Positions 37,592 to 47,412 of a stretch of 64,000 nt of DNA are shown here, one piece after another. The stretch's first letter is position 1. Each line of letters starts with the position of its first letter. Source of the stretch: Ferrovaceae bacterium (GTDB lineage: Bacteria; Pseudomonadota; Gammaproteobacteria; Burkholderiales; Ferrovaceae); assembly GCA_027449685.1 (NCBI GenBank), contig DAIDLC010000008.1:1-64000 (forward strand), in the 5' to 3' direction. Position numbers and translations under genes: made by a program. Under the pieces are notes generated by a model. The model ran no database searches. It was not told the origin of the DNA and was given only the letters and a program-made list of their open reading frames with translations.

Positions 37592-40500
37592 CTAGTGAAT
37601 GTTTTTATGTAAGGTTTGCAAATCATGAATGCTGAACTGTTGCGTTTGCTGCATGCCCAAACAGGCTGCCCGCGCGCCTGCCAGCGTGGTGTAGTAAGTA
37701 ACACGCCCTTGCAGGGCCGCGTTGCGAATCGACCAGGAATCCTGCACGGCACGGGAATGCTCTTCCACCGTATTGATGATGAGCGTGATTTCACGGTTTT
37801 TGACCATATCTACGATATGCGGACGTCCTTCGGCCACCTTGTTGACCGGTGCTACTTTCAGGCCGGCGTCTTGCAAGGCTTTGCAGGTGCCGCGCGTGGC
37901 CACCAGGAGGAAACCCATGGCGGCCAGATTGCGGGCAATCTCCACCATGGGCTGTTTGTCGGCGTTGCGCACGCTGATGAACACCTTGCCGGCAGTGGGT
38001 AGTTTGATGCCGGCAGCTAGTTGGGATTTGTAAAAGGCTTCGGCAAAGGTGGCTCCGACACCCATCACTTCTCCCGTAGATTTCATTTCCGGGCCCAGAA
38101 TGGGATCCACGCCAGGAAATTTGGTGAAAGGAAAGACCGCTTCCTTCACGGCAAAATGTGGGGGGGTGATTTCTCCCACAATGCCCTGGGCACTCAAGGA
38201 TTGCCCTGCCATGCAGCGCGCGGCCACCTTGGCCAGTTGGCGCCCGGTGGCCTTGGCCACGTAGGGGATGGTGCGCGAAGCGCGGGGATTGACCTCGAGG
38301 ACGTAGACGGTTTCCCCCTGAATGGCAAACTGGACGTTCATGAGCCCCACAACGCCTAGCTCTTGCGCCATGGCGACGGTTTGCCGGCGCAGTTCGTCTT
38401 GCAGGGCGGCAGACAAACTGAAAGGCGGCAGGGAACAGGCCGAGTCGCCAGAATGGACTCCGGCTTGTTCGATATGTTCCATGATGCCGCCTATCACCAC
38501 CTGTTGTCCGTCGCAAACGGCATCCACATCCACTTCGATGGCATCATTCAGGAAACGATCCAGGAGAATCGGGGCGTCACGGGTAACAGCCACGCCGGTC
38601 ATGCCTTCGGTATCGGTAATCACCTCGCGCAAATACTTTTCCAGATCGGCGGGCGTATGGACGATTTGCATGGCGCGTCCACCCAGCACATAACTGGGCC
38701 GAACCACCATGGGATAACCCAGGTCAGTGGCCAATTTGAGCGTGGATTCGCGATCGAATGCGGTGCGGTTTTCCGGTTGCCGCAAACCCAATTGATGCAG
38801 CATCTGCTGAAAGCGTTTGCGATCTTCAGCCCGGTCGATGCTGTCCGGCGCGGTGCCGATGATGGGAACACCGGCTGCTTCAAGACCCCGCGCCAGCTTG
38901 AGCGGGGTTTGCCCACCAAACTGCACGATCACGCCCTGGGGTTGTTCCAGGGCCACGATTTCCAGCACATCTTCCAGCGTCAGAGGTTCGAAGTAGAGGC
39001 GATCGGAAGTGTCGTAATCGGTAGAAACGGTTTCGGGATTGCAATTGACCATGATGGTCTCATAGCCGTCCTCACGCAAAGCCAGGGCGGCGTGTACACA
39101 ACAATAATCGAACTCGATACCTTGGCCGATCCGGTTGGGTCCGCCACCCAATACCATGATCTTCTTGCGGGAACTGGGGGCTGCTTCGCATTCTTCTTCG
39201 TAGGTGGAATATTGGTAGGCGGTTTGCGTGGCAAATTCGGCCGCACAGGTGTCTACCCGCTTGTAGACGGGCTTCACGCCCAGCAGATGGCGTTGGGCGC
39301 GCACCTGGTTTTCGTGACTGTTCAGTAACGCGGCCAGGCGGCGGTCAGAAAATCCCTTGCGTTTGAGGCCGCGCAGTTGCGTGGCATCCAGTTGCATCAG
39401 GGTTTTCTCGCGCAAGGCTGCTTCGGTTTGTACCAGATCCTGGATTTCCGCCAAAAACCAGGGGTCGATATGCGACAGGCGATGGATTTCTTCCAAGGTC
39501 AGACCAACCCGAAAGGCGTCGGCCACATACCATAAGCGCAGCGGGCCAGGATCAGCCAGTTCCGCCTCGATGGTAGGGCGCTCGCTACACACCGGATCCA
39601 GCCCATTGGCACCGGTTTCCAGGCCGCGCAGGGCCTTTTGCAAAGATTCCTGAAAACAGCGGCCAATAGCCATGACTTCCCCCACGGATTTCATCTGGGT
39701 GGTGAGTCGATCATTGGCCTGGGGGAATTTTTCGAAGGCAAAACGGGGCACTTTGGTGACGACATAGTCGATGGTGGGTTCGAAGGAGGCCGGTGTGGCA
39801 CCACCCGTAATGTCGTTACGCAGTTCATCCAGGGTGTACCCCACAGCCAGTTTGGCCGCCACCTTGGCGATGGGAAAACCGGTGGCTTTGGAAGCCAGGG
39901 CTGAGGAGCGTGAAACCCGTGGATTCATTTCGATGACGATCATGCGACCATCGGCCGGGTTCACGGCAAACTGCACGTTGGAACCGCCGGTTTCCACGCC
40001 GATTTCCCGCAACACCGCCAGCGAGGCGTTGCGCATGATCTGGTATTCCTTGTCGGTCAGGGTTTGTGCGGGGGCAACGGTGATGGAGTCGCCCGTATGC
40101 ACCCCCATGGCATCCAGGTTCTCGATGGAGCAGATGATGATGCAGTTGTCCCGATGATCCCGCACTACCTCCATTTCGTATTCTTTCCAACCGATCACGG
40201 ACTCTTCCACCAGAAGTTCGTGCGTGGGAGAAGCATCCAGACCGCGTTCGCAAATGGCAAGAAACTCTTCCTGGTTGTAAGCGATTCCGCCACCGCTCCC
40301 CCCCATGGTGAAGGAAGGACGAATGATGGCGGGAAACCCCACCATGGATTGCACTTGCAGGGCTTCTTCCAGGCTGTGGGCAATGGCCGAGCGGGGGGTG
40401 GCAAGACCAATGCGGTCCATGGCGGCCTTGAACTTTTCCCGATCCTCTGCCATGTCGATGGCTTCTTTGCGGGCCCCGATCATCTCTACGCCATATTTTT

Positions 40501-40825
40501 CCAGGACTCCTTCCCGAGCCAGGTCGAGCGCACAATTGAGAGCGGTTTGCCCCCCCATGGTGGGGAGCAGGGCATCGGGCCGTTCTTTCTCGATGATGCG
40601 TTCGATCACCCTCCAGGTAACCGGCTCGATGTAGGTGACATCGGCCATGTCGGGATCGGTCATGATGGTGGCCGGGTTGGAATTGACCAGAATGACCCGG
40701 TACCCCTCTTCGCGCAGTGCTTTGCAAGCCTGTGCGCCAGAGTAGTCGAATTCACAGGCCTGACCGATGACGATGGGGCCGGCGCCGATGATCAGGATGG
40801 AGGAAAGGTCTGTACGCTTGGGCAT
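37592..40825 (-). CDS. carB: Carbamoyl-phosphate synthase large subunit
   Basis: 1077 residues, full length. It makes carbamoyl phosphate for arginine and pyrimidines from bicarbonate, ammonia and two ATP. Two homologous ATP-grasp halves: first carboxyphosphate domain begins [20 protein letters not shown]; second carbamoyl-phosphate domain begins [35 protein letters not shown] and [13 protein letters not shown] are the matching ATP loops, and [20 protein letters not shown] and [19 protein letters not shown] the metal-binding segments. The C-terminal allosteric domain (about 935-1077, [18 protein letters not shown]) binds UMP/IMP/ornithine. Only 7 bp separate it from carA. Confidence 0.98.
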   Translation of the reverse strand: MPKRTDLSSILIIGAGPIVIGQACEFDYSGAQACKALREEGYRVILVNSNPATIMTDPDMADVTYIEPVTWRVIERIIEKERPDALLPTMGGQTALNCALDLAREGVLEKYGVEMIGARKEAIDMAEDREKFKAAMDRIGLATPRSAIAHSLEEALQVQSMVGFPAIIRPSFTMGGSGGGIAYNQEEFLAICERGLDASPTHELLVEESVIGWKEYEMEVVRDHRDNCIIICSIENLDAMGVHTGDSITVAPAQTLTDKEYQIMRNASLAVLREIGVETGGSNVQFAVNPADGRMIVIEMNPRVSRSSALASKATGFPIAKVAAKLAVGYTLDELRNDITGGATPASFEPTIDYVVTKVPRFAFEKFPQANDRLTTQMKSVGEVMAIGRCFQESLQKALRGLETGANGLDPVCSERPTIEAELADPGPLRLWYVADAFRVGLTLEEIHRLSHIDPWFLAEIQDLVQTEAALREKTLMQLDATQLRGLKRKGFSDRRLAALLNSHENQVRAQRHLLGVKPVYKRVDTCAAEFATQTAYQYSTYEEECEAAPSSRKKIMVLGGGPNRIGQGIEFDYCCVHAALALREDGYETIMVNCNPETVSTDYDTSDRLYFEPLTLEDVLEIVALEQPQGVIVQFGGQTPLKLARGLEAAGVPIIGTAPDSIDRAEDRKRFQQMLHQLGLRQPENRTAFDRESTLKLATDLGYPMVVRPSYVLGGRAMQIVHTPADLEKYLREVITDTEGMTGVAVTRDAPILLDRFLNDAIEVDVDAVCDGQQVVIGGIMEHIEQAGVHSGDSACSLPPFSLSAALQDELRRQTVAMAQELGVVGLMNVQFAIQGETVYVLEVNPRASRTIPYVAKATGRQLAKVAARCMAGQSLSAQGIVGEITPPHFAVKEAVFPFTKFPGVDPILGPEMKSTGEVMGVGATFAEAFYKSQLAAGIKLPTAGKVFISVRNADKQPMVEIARNLAAMGFLLVATRGTCKALQDAGLKVAPVNKVAEGRPHIVDMVKNREITLIINTVEEHSRAVQDSWSIRNAALQGRVTYYTTLAGARAACLGMQQTQQFSIHDLQTLHKNIH

Positions 40826-40832
40826 GGCAGCT

Positions 40833-41990
40833 CTATTCTGGCAGAGAGTGCGCCTGCATCAGGCGCAAGAAATGATCGAACAAGGGGCTGGCATCCTGAG
40901 GTCCGGGACTGGCTTCCGGATGCCCCTGAAAACTGAAAGCCGGGCAATCGGTTCGGGCAATGCCCTGTAAACTGCCATCAAACAAGGAGCGATGGGTGGT
41001 CTTCAGCATAGGGGGAAGCGTGCCTTCATCCACTGCAAAGCCGTGGTTTTGACTGGTGATCATCACTCGACCGGTATGTAAATCCTGTACCGGGTGATTG
41101 GCCCCATGATGGCCAAATTTCATCTTGAGGGTGCGCCCCCCTGAGGCCAAAGCCAGCAGTTGATGCCCCAGGCAGATGCCGAAGGTGGGTAATCCGCGGG
41201 CCAGCAGAGCGCGTATGGTTTCGATGGCGTAATCACAGGGCTCGGGGTCCCCGGGGCCATTGGAGAGGAAAATGCCGTGCGGGCGAAGGGATAGCACTGC
41301 GCCAGCGGTGGTGGTGGCGGGAACGACGGTGACCTCACAGCCCCGGTCGGTGAGCAATCGCAAGATGTTGCGCTTGATGCCGTAGTCGAAAGCCACTACT
41401 CGAAAACGACTTTTGGGGGCGGGGCGAAAGCCCTGCCCCAGAACCCAGCTTCCAGCATTCCAGGCGTACGGCTCAGGGCAGGTGACCACCTTGGCCAGGT
41501 CCATGCCAGCCAGCCCCGGAAAGGCCCGGGCCGCCTGTAGCGCCCGGGATTCCAGCACTTCGCCCGCCATGAGACAAGCGTTCTGGGCGCCGTTGGTGCG
41601 TAAATGGCGCGTTAGGCGGCGGGTATCGATGCCGGCAATGGCAACCACGCCGTGTTCCTGCAGGTAGATCGGCAAGGATTGCTGGGAGCGCCAGTTGGAG
41701 AGCTGCCGAGGGAGGTCGCGCACGATCAGCCCGGCAGCAAAAACACGGGCAGATTCAGCGTCTTCCTCGGTGGTGCCCACATTACCGATATGCGGGGTGG
41801 TCAGGGTGATCAGTTGACGGCAGTAAGAGGGATCGGTCAGGATTTCCTGATAGCCGGTCATGGCGGTGTTGAACACGACTTCACCCACGGCAAGTCCTGG
41901 CACGCCAATGGATTGGCCCCGGAACACCGTACCATCAGCCAGCACCAGAATGGCAGGCGCAAACGATGCTGAAGTATTGGCGTCAGCCAT
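40833..41990 (-). CDS. carA: Carbamoyl-phosphate synthase small (glutaminase) subunit
   Basis: 385 residues. It releases ammonia from glutamine for CarB. The N-terminal domain contains [20 protein letters not shown]; the C-terminal class I glutamine amidotransferase has nucleophile Cys in [13 protein letters not shown], with [12 protein letters not shown] before it, and the His-Glu pair in [22 protein letters not shown] lies before the ATG at 41990. A promoter and terminator-like hairpin lie between dapB and carA, so carAB may be attenuated. Confidence 0.98.
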   Translation of the reverse strand: MADANTSASFAPAILVLADGTVFRGQSIGVPGLAVGEVVFNTAMTGYQEILTDPSYCRQLITLTTPHIGNVGTTEEDAESARVFAAGLIVRDLPRQLSNWRSQQSLPIYLQEHGVVAIAGIDTRRLTRHLRTNGAQNACLMAGEVLESRALQAARAFPGLAGMDLAKVVTCPEPYAWNAGSWVLGQGFRPAPKSRFRVVAFDYGIKRNILRLLTDRGCEVTVVPATTTAGAVLSLRPHGIFLSNGPGDPEPCDYAIETIRALLARGLPTFGICLGHQLLALASGGRTLKMKFGHHGANHPVQDLHTGRVMITSQNHGFAVDEGTLPPMLKTTHRSLFDGSLQGIARTDCPAFSFQGHPEASPGPQDASPLFDHFLRLMQAHSLPE

Positions 41991-42021
41991 TACGGGGGCC
42001 CTCCGGATGGGATTGGATGTG

Positions 42022-42059
42022 AAAAACGGGAAGGACGCCTAAAGGCGACTTTCCCGTTT
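42022..42059 (-). terminator. Rho-independent-type hairpin in the carA leader (terminator or attenuator)
   Basis: Outer stem AAACGGGAA (42024-42032) with TTCCCGTTT (42051-42059), inner stem CGCC/GGCG with a TAAA-type loop. Read on the minus strand the hairpin ends in CCCGTTTTTCAC, a five-T run. It lies 32 bp upstream of the carA ATG. Confidence 0.7.
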
Positions 42060-42071
42060 CCGATTACTGCA

Positions 42072-42100
42072 ATACTACACTAAAAGGGGCGTTCGATCAA
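42072..42100 (-). promoter_or_regulatory. Candidate carAB promoter overlapping the dapB stop
   Basis: On the minus strand: TTGATC (42100-42095), 17-bp spacer, TAGTAT (42077-42072). The start would be near 42065, placing the hairpin at 42022-42059 at the very 5' end of the carA message. Confidence 0.5.
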
Positions 42101-42930
42101 ACGGTGGGAGGTTCCTGGCGCAGCAGTGACTTCAGTCCGAGTACGTCCTGCATGTCGTACAGACCGGGTGGTTGCGTAGCCACAAACCTTGCGGCGCGCA
42201 GCGCGCCCAGGGCAAAAGTGGCGCGGTTACTGGCCTTGTGAGTAATCTCCAGACGTTCGCCCCACCCCATGAATGCGACGGTGTGATCCCCCACCACGTC
42301 ACCACCGCGTACGGTGGCGAAACCGATGGTGTGCTCGGCGCGTTCGCCGGTCAGGCCCTCGCGCCCATACACCGCCACCTCCGACAACCGTTGCCCGCGG
42401 GCCGCTGCCACCACCTCGCCCATGCGCAAAGCGGTGCCAGAGGGGGCATCCACCTTATGGCGGTGATGAGCTTCGCTGATTTCGATGTCGAATCCGGGTT
42501 GCAGAACCCGACTGGCCAGATCCAGAAGCAGGAGGGTCACGTTGACCCCCATGCTCATGTTGGGGGCAAATACGATGGGGATCTTCTGGCTGGCCAATTC
42601 GATCTGGTGCCGTCCGGCTTCGTCGAAACCGGTGGTTCCGATGACCAGTCCCCGTCCCGATTCCAGGCAATGCTGCACGTGCTTCAAGGTGCCGGAAGGG
42701 CGGGTGAAATCGATCAATACCTGGCTGCAGCGCAGCGCAGCAGTGATATCATCCGTAATGAGGGTGGACAGGGGGCTTCCCAGCCAGTCACCGGGATTAC
42801 GCCCCAGATAGGGTGAACCGGATTGTTCCAGAGCACCGCTGAGGGTTAGATCGGGCGCTGCCACGATGGCTTCCAGCAACGCTCGACCCATGCGCCCGGT
42901 ACAACCGGCAACGCACAAGCGCGTCGTCAT
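42097..42930 (-). CDS. dapB: 4-hydroxy-tetrahydrodipicolinate reductase
   Basis: 277 residues. It performs an NAD(P)H-dependent step of lysine/diaminopimelate synthesis. Nucleotide-binding loop CVAGCTGRMGRALLEAI; VLIDFTRPSGTLKHV; GTTGFDEAGRHQIE; catalytic EAHHRHKVDAPSGTAL with the active-site His and Lys; GFATVRGGDVVGDHTVAF. ATG at 42930 overlaps the bamE stop (ATGA). Longer in-frame upstream sequence lies within bamE and is not part of the gene. DapF (16.4 kb) acts later in the same pathway. Confidence 0.97.
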   Translation of the reverse strand: MTTRLCVAGCTGRMGRALLEAIVAAPDLTLSGALEQSGSPYLGRNPGDWLGSPLSTLITDDITAALRCSQVLIDFTRPSGTLKHVQHCLESGRGLVIGTTGFDEAGRHQIELASQKIPIVFAPNMSMGVNVTLLLLDLASRVLQPGFDIEISEAHHRHKVDAPSGTALRMGEVVAAARGQRLSEVAVYGREGLTGERAEHTIGFATVRGGDVVGDHTVAFMGWGERLEITHKASNRATFALGALRAARFVATQPPGLYDMQDVLGLKSLLRQEPPTV

Positions 42931-43346
42931 GGATGCGCCTCCAGGGCGACCTGTTGCGGATAGGTAGAGACGAAATGTTCCAGTTTGCCATCCTTGAAGT
43001 ACACGGTGAGCCGACTGGGCGTGCTCAAGTGGTTTTTGGTGCGGGTATAGTACACATAGTCCCAGCGGTTGGCGTGAAAGGGGTCCGTCAACAGCGGCGT
43101 GCCCAGAACATATCCTACCTGGGTGCGCGTCAGGCCGGGTTTGAGGCGGGCGATCATGTCCTGATCGAGGATGATGCCCTGTTGAATGTCCAGCGTGTAG
43201 GGTTGCAATGCGGCCCATTTGGGCAGATAGGGCAACTCGGCCATGCTGGGCAATTGCCAGGAGGGCGGATTGAAGTTGGGAAGGCTCAGGGAGGCACATC
43301 CCGTCAGGGCAAGCAGCAAGAATGTGATGACAGCCAGTCGAATCAT
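42927..43346 (-). CDS. bamE: Outer membrane assembly lipoprotein BamE (SmpA/OmlA)
   Basis: 139 residues. Lipoprotein signal IRLAVITFLLLALTGC: the LTGC lipobox makes the Cys at residue 17 the acylated N-terminus. The SmpA/OmlA domain follows (about 50-130): DIQQGIILDQDMIARLKPG, TRTQVGYVLGTPLLTDPF and RWDYVYYTR. It is a small subunit of the BAM machine that inserts outer-membrane proteins such as the porin at 3.4 kb. ATG 43346. It is divergent from fur, a conserved pairing. Confidence 0.95.
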   Translation of the reverse strand: MIRLAVITFLLLALTGCASLSLPNFNPPSWQLPSMAELPYLPKWAALQPYTLDIQQGIILDQDMIARLKPGLTRTQVGYVLGTPLLTDPFHANRWDYVYYTRTKNHLSTPSRLTVYFKDGKLEHFVSTYPQQVALEAHP

Positions 43347-43375
43347 TCGGGTTTTCCGGTACCAGTCCAATTCGC

Positions 43376-43381
43376 TATAAT
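43376..43381 (+). promoter_or_regulatory. Candidate fur -10 element
   Basis: Perfect TATAAT 29 bp before the fur ATG in the 64-bp bamE-fur gap. The -35 region is poor (TTTTCC at 18 bp spacing). No clear Fur box was recognised here. Confidence 0.4.
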
Positions 43382-43410
43382 ACCTCATCTTTCCCAGTGT
43401 CAGGTCACTC

Positions 43411-43836
43411 ATGAGCGCCTCTCAGGATTTGAAGGACATGGGCCTCAAGGCCACATTGCCACGGCTCAAAATTCTTGGTTTGTTCGAGCAGGGCGCCAGT
43501 CGGCATATGAGTGCCGAGGCCGTGTATCGGTTGCTGCAACAAGAGGGAATGGAGGTGGGGTTGGCCACGGTGTATCGGGTACTCACCCAATTCGAGCAGG
43601 CCGGGTTGCTGACCCGGCACCATTTCGAAAGCGGCAAGGCCGTGTTCGAACTCAATCAGGGTGATCATCACGATCATCTGGTTTGCTTGCAATGCGGACA
43701 TGTGGAAGAGTTCTACGATCCCGAAATCGAGCAACGCCAAGCCCGTGTGGCGCAACAACGGGGTTTTTCCATCCGCGAGCATTCCCTGCAGTTATATGCC
43801 GATTGTCAGCGTACGCATTGCCCGCACAAGGTTTGA
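43411..43836 (+). CDS. fur: Ferric uptake regulator Fur
   Basis: 141 residues. Iron-responsive repressor: N-terminal winged helix (about 1-83, [18 protein letters not shown] and [18 protein letters not shown]) and C-terminal dimerisation/metal domain with [22 protein letters not shown], the HDHxxCxxC zinc site, and a second [10 protein letters not shown] Cys pair at the end. The H/D/E pattern matches Fur rather than Zur or PerR. It sits divergently from bamE. The TonB receptor at 7.3 kb is a possible target. Confidence 0.95.
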   Translation: MSASQDLKDMGLKATLPRLKILGLFEQGASRHMSAEAVYRLLQQEGMEVGLATVYRVLTQFEQAGLLTRHHFESGKAVFELNQGDHHDHLVCLQCGHVEEFYDPEIEQRQARVAQQRGFSIREHSLQLYADCQRTHCPHKV

Positions 43837-43901
43837 ATTTCACAGGGTGTGGGCTTTCTCACTGTGCTTGGTCGGTTATCGTTTGCCGTCCCGGTACACG
43901 C

Positions 43902-44354
43902 TCACAGCAGATCGGGGTTGAGTACCGCGCGCAACACCACTTGTGGCTGATCACGCCGCTGGCGCCGGGAAAGCCACCACAAGGCACCTTTGCGCACGGA
44001 CCACGACTGGACCTGTCCGGTCATGAGCAGCGCGGCGGTTTGCCCCAGTGTGGGTTGATGACCCACCACCACGACGGTTGCTTCGGCCAAAGGCCATTGC
44101 ACGGCCTCCAGCAAGGTTTCGGGAGCGCTCCCGGTACCCACGGCAACGCTGGTTTCAAAAGGGAGGTCCAACGCTTCGGCAGTTTGTTGGGTGCGCAGCG
44201 CAGGGCTGACCACGATGCGATAGGGCTGCTCCAATACGCCTGAAAGCCACTGCGCCACGCGCGCCGCCTGGCGTTTGCCGCGAGGGGTAAGCGCGCGTTT
44301 GTCGTCTGGGTAACCTTCCTCGGCTTCGGCATGGCGCCACAAAATCAAATCCAT
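43902..44354 (-). CDS. sixA: Phosphohistidine phosphatase SixA
   Basis: 150 residues. Histidine phosphatase superfamily: the RHG-type motif is LILWRHAEAEEG at the N-terminus (catalytic His) with VSPALRTQQTAEAL and the second His in VVGHQPTLGQTAALL. SixA removes phosphate from histidines of phosphotransfer proteins. RBS TAAGGAGGAG stands before the ATG at 44354. It lies downstream of CYTH-ppk1 on the same strand (124-bp gap) and is convergent with fur. Confidence 0.9.
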   Translation of the reverse strand: MDLILWRHAEAEEGYPDDKRALTPRGKRQAARVAQWLSGVLEQPYRIVVSPALRTQQTAEALDLPFETSVAVGTGSAPETLLEAVQWPLAEATVVVVGHQPTLGQTAALLMTGQVQSWSVRKGALWWLSRRQRRDQPQVVLRAVLNPDLL

Positions 44355-44478
44355 AACGGACTCCTCCTAAGCGCAGTTGCGTTGTGTGGGGTGTTCCTGG
44401 CGCCTCTGGTGAGGCTGCTGACGGACCAGTACCCGGCGCAAGCGATGGGCAGTTGGCAGGCCATTCCCGGTGTCCTGA

Positions 44479-45108
44479 TCAGGGTGGGGTATCCAGCAGC
44501 AGACGGTAGCCCCGTTCCGCTTTGCTGCAGGATTCTGGAACCACGGCCAGAGCGTCTTGCAGACAGCGGCCAATATGGGTGATGCGTTGTGGATCGCCCT
44601 GCAGCAACTCCAGTTCGATCTCCATGATGGGCGTGGAACGCCCTCCTGCACGGACTTCACCGCGATCCAGTGCCAATTCCAGAAGAGTTCCATCGGTGCA
44701 GCGCAAAGGCTGAGTCTGGCGTTCGAATTCTGTGACAAAACGGGGCTTGATACGATTGAGCGTGGACTCGGATTGCAAAAAAGTCTTCAGAGTACTGTCG
44801 TCCAGGGCAGAAAAATCCAGGTGATGCTCGGTAATGGCGCACTCCCACTCCTGGCGCACGGATAAGCCGTCTTTTTCCTGGCCTCGGGATTTGATGGTTT
44901 GCATCCACTGCGTGCCCACCTGGCGCACGCGCAGGGCGATGCCTTGCTGACGCAAGGAGAGTTCCGGGGTGTCGTAGTAGATGCTGAAGTAACGCTGGCA
45001 CAGAGGGGGGGCCTCGCAGAGCGCCTGCAGCCAGTCGAGTTGTAGCACCTGCTCCAAGGCCGCGGCACTGGCGCGTAATTTCAATTCGATTTCCGTATGG
45101 ACGCTCAT
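44479..45108 (-). CDS. CYTH-domain inorganic triphosphatase-like protein
   Basis: 209 residues. CYTH/TTM (triphosphate tunnel) family: the ExExK signature is TEIELKLRASA at the N-terminus; YYDTPELSLRQQGIALRVR and TIKSRG supply tunnel Arg/Lys; PIMEIELELLQGD and SKAERGYRLLL supply the later Glu and Arg/Lys residues. It resembles the N-terminal CYTH half of E. coli YgiF but lacks the CHAD domain. Its ATG overlaps the ppk1 stop by 4 bp (ATGA). Activity on tripolyphosphate or short polyphosphate is inferred. Confidence 0.88.
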   Translation of the reverse strand: MSVHTEIELKLRASAAALEQVLQLDWLQALCEAPPLCQRYFSIYYDTPELSLRQQGIALRVRQVGTQWMQTIKSRGQEKDGLSVRQEWECAITEHHLDFSALDDSTLKTFLQSESTLNRIKPRFVTEFERQTQPLRCTDGTLLELALDRGEVRAGGRSTPIMEIELELLQGDPQRITHIGRCLQDALAVVPESCSKAERGYRLLLDTPP

Positions 45109-47216
45109 GATCGGCGGCCGGAGTGGGTAGCAGAAAATTTTTCCAGCAGGTACTGTTGCGCGTCAAACGGTTTTTCTTGGCGGCAGATACGCCGCTGGTA
45201 CGCGCCATTGCCTTTCATTTCCCAACTCAGAGCCTGATCCTTCAGGTAAGGACGCAGTCCTTCGCTCATGATGCGGCGCTTGATGCTGGGATCCAGAATG
45301 GGAATGCAGATTTCGATGCGCCGGAACAGATTTCGGTCCATCCAGTCGGCACTGGAGATATACAAATTTTGTGCACCGCCGTTGAAGAAGTAAAACACGC
45401 GGTGGTGCTCCAAAAACCGGCCGATGATGGAGAAGACGCGAATGTTGTCGGACAGGTCCGTGATGCCCGGTCGCAGCAGGCAAACGCCGCGCACGATCAA
45501 ATCCACCTTGACTCCCGCCTGGCTGGCCTCATACAGAGCATCGATGATGCTGCGCTCGGTGAGCGCATTCATCTTGGCGATGATATGCGTGCGTTTTTTT
45601 TGTTGTGCCAGTTCGGTTTCGTGGTGAATGGCGGCCAGCAGGGAGGCATGTAGACTGAAGGGAGACTGACACAACTGTTTGAGCGGTCCATGTTGCCCCA
45701 AGCCCGTGATCTGCATGAACACCTCATTGACATCCGAGGTGATTTCCGGATCGGCGGTAAACAGACCAAAGTCGGTATAGAGTTTGGTGGTGCGGGAGTG
45801 ATAATTACCCGTTCCCAAATGCACGTAGCGACGTAATTTTCCCAACTCGCGACGAATGATCATGCACATCTTGGCATGGGTTTTGTAGCCGGCCACTCCA
45901 TACACCACATGGGCCCCCGCCTCTTCCAGTTTGGCCGCCCAGTTGATGTTGGCTTCCTCGTCGAAGCGCGCCAGCAATTCCACCACTACGGTGACTTCCT
46001 TACCCCGTCGCGCCGCATCGATGAGCGCGTCGATCAGCTCGGAATCGGCGCCGGCACGATACACGGTCTGCTTGATGGCCAGGACCAAAGGGTCGTTGGC
46101 GGCCTGCTGAACCAGTTCTACCACCGGGGCAAAGGATTGGTACGGATGGTGTAACAGGATGTCCTTTTTGCGGATGGCGGCGAAGATGTCGGGCCCGCTG
46201 TCCCATTCCCGAGGGCGCATCTGGGTGAAGCGGGGAAAGCGTAAATCCGGACGGTCCACCATGTCAGCTACCTGCATGAGGCGTACCAGATTAACGGGGC
46301 CATTGACGCGATACAGATCGGTTTCTTCCAGATCGAAGGTTTCGAGCAAAAATTCCGCCATGGCTTGGGAACAGTTCTCTGCCACTTCCAGACGCACTTC
46401 ATCGCCAAACTGACGATGGTTTAACTCCCCTTGCAGCGCCTGGCGCAGGTTTTTGTCTTCATCTTCCTCCTCCAGCAGCAATTCACTGTTGCGGGTAACC
46501 CGGAACTGATAACAGCCTTCCACCGTCATGCCCTGGAATAACTCGCCCACATTGGCATGCAACACGGAGGAGAGAAAAATGAATCCATAGGGACAATCGG
46601 TCAGATTGGCTGGCAGACGGATGAAACGGGGTAAGGAACGGGGAGCCTGGACCACGGCATGAGTGGTTTGGCGCCCGAAAGCATCCCGTCCGCTCAGTTC
46701 CACGGCAAAGTTCAGGCTTTTGTTGAGAATGCGGGGAAAGGGGTGGGCGGTGTCCAGGCCGATGGGAGTGAGGACGGGCATCACTTCGCGAAAAAAATAA
46801 TCCCGTGCCCAGTCCCGCTGGGCGTCGGTCCAGTACCCGCGACGGTGAAAGCGGATACCCTCCAGGGACAGAGCCGGCAAGACCTTTTCGTTGAGCAGCG
46901 CGTATTGGTCATCGATGAGTTCATGGGCTTCCTGGCTGACTCTTTGATACACCACCAGAGGGGACAAGCCATCGGGGCCGGGGGTGGGAGTGCCTTGCTG
47001 AATCTGCTGCTTGAGATCAGCCACCCGGATTTCAAAAAACTCATCCAGATTGCTGCTCACGATACAGAGATATCGCAGACGTTCCAACAGGGGGGTAGTG
47101 GGGTTTTCCACCATGGCCAGAACCCGTCGATTGAAGGCCAGTTGCCCCAGTTCGCGGTTGAAGTAAGCCGTGGCCGGGTAGCGTGAAGGAGGCAGGGTTG
47201 CAGGGTAAAAGCTCAT
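45105..47216 (-). CDS. ppk1: Polyphosphate kinase 1
   Basis: 703 residues, full length. It polymerises inorganic polyphosphate from ATP. N-terminal domain with YFNRELGQLAFNRRVL; head domain; two C-terminal phospholipase-D-like domains. Catalytic phosphohistidine loops are YKTHAKMCMIIRREL and VHLGTGNYHSRTTKLYTDFG. AASNDPLVLAIKQTVYRAG-type and GICLLRPGI-type segments are also present (here QAANDPLVLAIKQTVYRAG, GVCLLRPGI). It is transcribed toward the CYTH gene and divergent from the acyltransferase gene, whose 5' region holds CTGTCA repeats. Confidence 0.97.
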   Translation of the reverse strand: MSFYPATLPPSRYPATAYFNRELGQLAFNRRVLAMVENPTTPLLERLRYLCIVSSNLDEFFEIRVADLKQQIQQGTPTPGPDGLSPLVVYQRVSQEAHELIDDQYALLNEKVLPALSLEGIRFHRRGYWTDAQRDWARDYFFREVMPVLTPIGLDTAHPFPRILNKSLNFAVELSGRDAFGRQTTHAVVQAPRSLPRFIRLPANLTDCPYGFIFLSSVLHANVGELFQGMTVEGCYQFRVTRNSELLLEEEDEDKNLRQALQGELNHRQFGDEVRLEVAENCSQAMAEFLLETFDLEETDLYRVNGPVNLVRLMQVADMVDRPDLRFPRFTQMRPREWDSGPDIFAAIRKKDILLHHPYQSFAPVVELVQQAANDPLVLAIKQTVYRAGADSELIDALIDAARRGKEVTVVVELLARFDEEANINWAAKLEEAGAHVVYGVAGYKTHAKMCMIIRRELGKLRRYVHLGTGNYHSRTTKLYTDFGLFTADPEITSDVNEVFMQITGLGQHGPLKQLCQSPFSLHASLLAAIHHETELAQQKKRTHIIAKMNALTERSIIDALYEASQAGVKVDLIVRGVCLLRPGITDLSDNIRVFSIIGRFLEHHRVFYFFNGGAQNLYISSADWMDRNLFRRIEICIPILDPSIKRRIMSEGLRPYLKDQALSWEMKGNGAYQRRICRQEKPFDAQQYLLEKFSATHSGRRS

Positions 47217-47240
47217 ACTCTTCAGTAAGAATGATCGATT

Positions 47241-47335
47241 CTGTCATCTTGCGCCAGCGATCTGTCAGTTGCAACTGTCATCAAACGGCGCCATGTGTTT
47301 TTGGGGGCGCGGTCAGAGCAAGCGGCTCCTGTCAC
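47241..47335 (+). promoter_or_regulatory. Cluster of four CTGTCA motifs, candidate PhoB sites
   Basis: CTGTCA occurs at 47241, 47262, 47275 and 47329, all reading toward the acyltransferase gene. The segment 47329-47346 (CTGTCACACAATTTTAAC) has two half-sites 11 bp apart in the Pho-box phase, and CATATT (47355-47360) is a plausible -10 just after it. Between the second and third motifs lies a perfect 12-bp palindrome, CAGTTGCAACTG (47266-47277). The 13-bp and 21-bp spacings of the others are not classical, so PhoB binding is a hypothesis. Confidence 0.45.
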
Positions 47336-47412
47336 ACAATTTTAACCGAGCAATCATATTTTCGTCATGAAGTCTTTGCATAGTGGCCCTATTGAACTAT
47401 AGGAGCCCTGTC

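Noticed and set aside
39825-40936. Long antisense and alternate-frame open frames within carB
   Set aside because: GC-rich codon use creates long shadow frames; none has recognisable domains and carB is intact.
42931-43299. DapB fused to an upstream 123-residue domain
   Set aside because: The upstream stretch is the bamE sequence read in another frame.
44331-44582. Small plus-strand open frame between sixA and the CYTH gene
   Set aside because: It is antisense to the ends of both genes, lacks a ribosome site and resembles no family.
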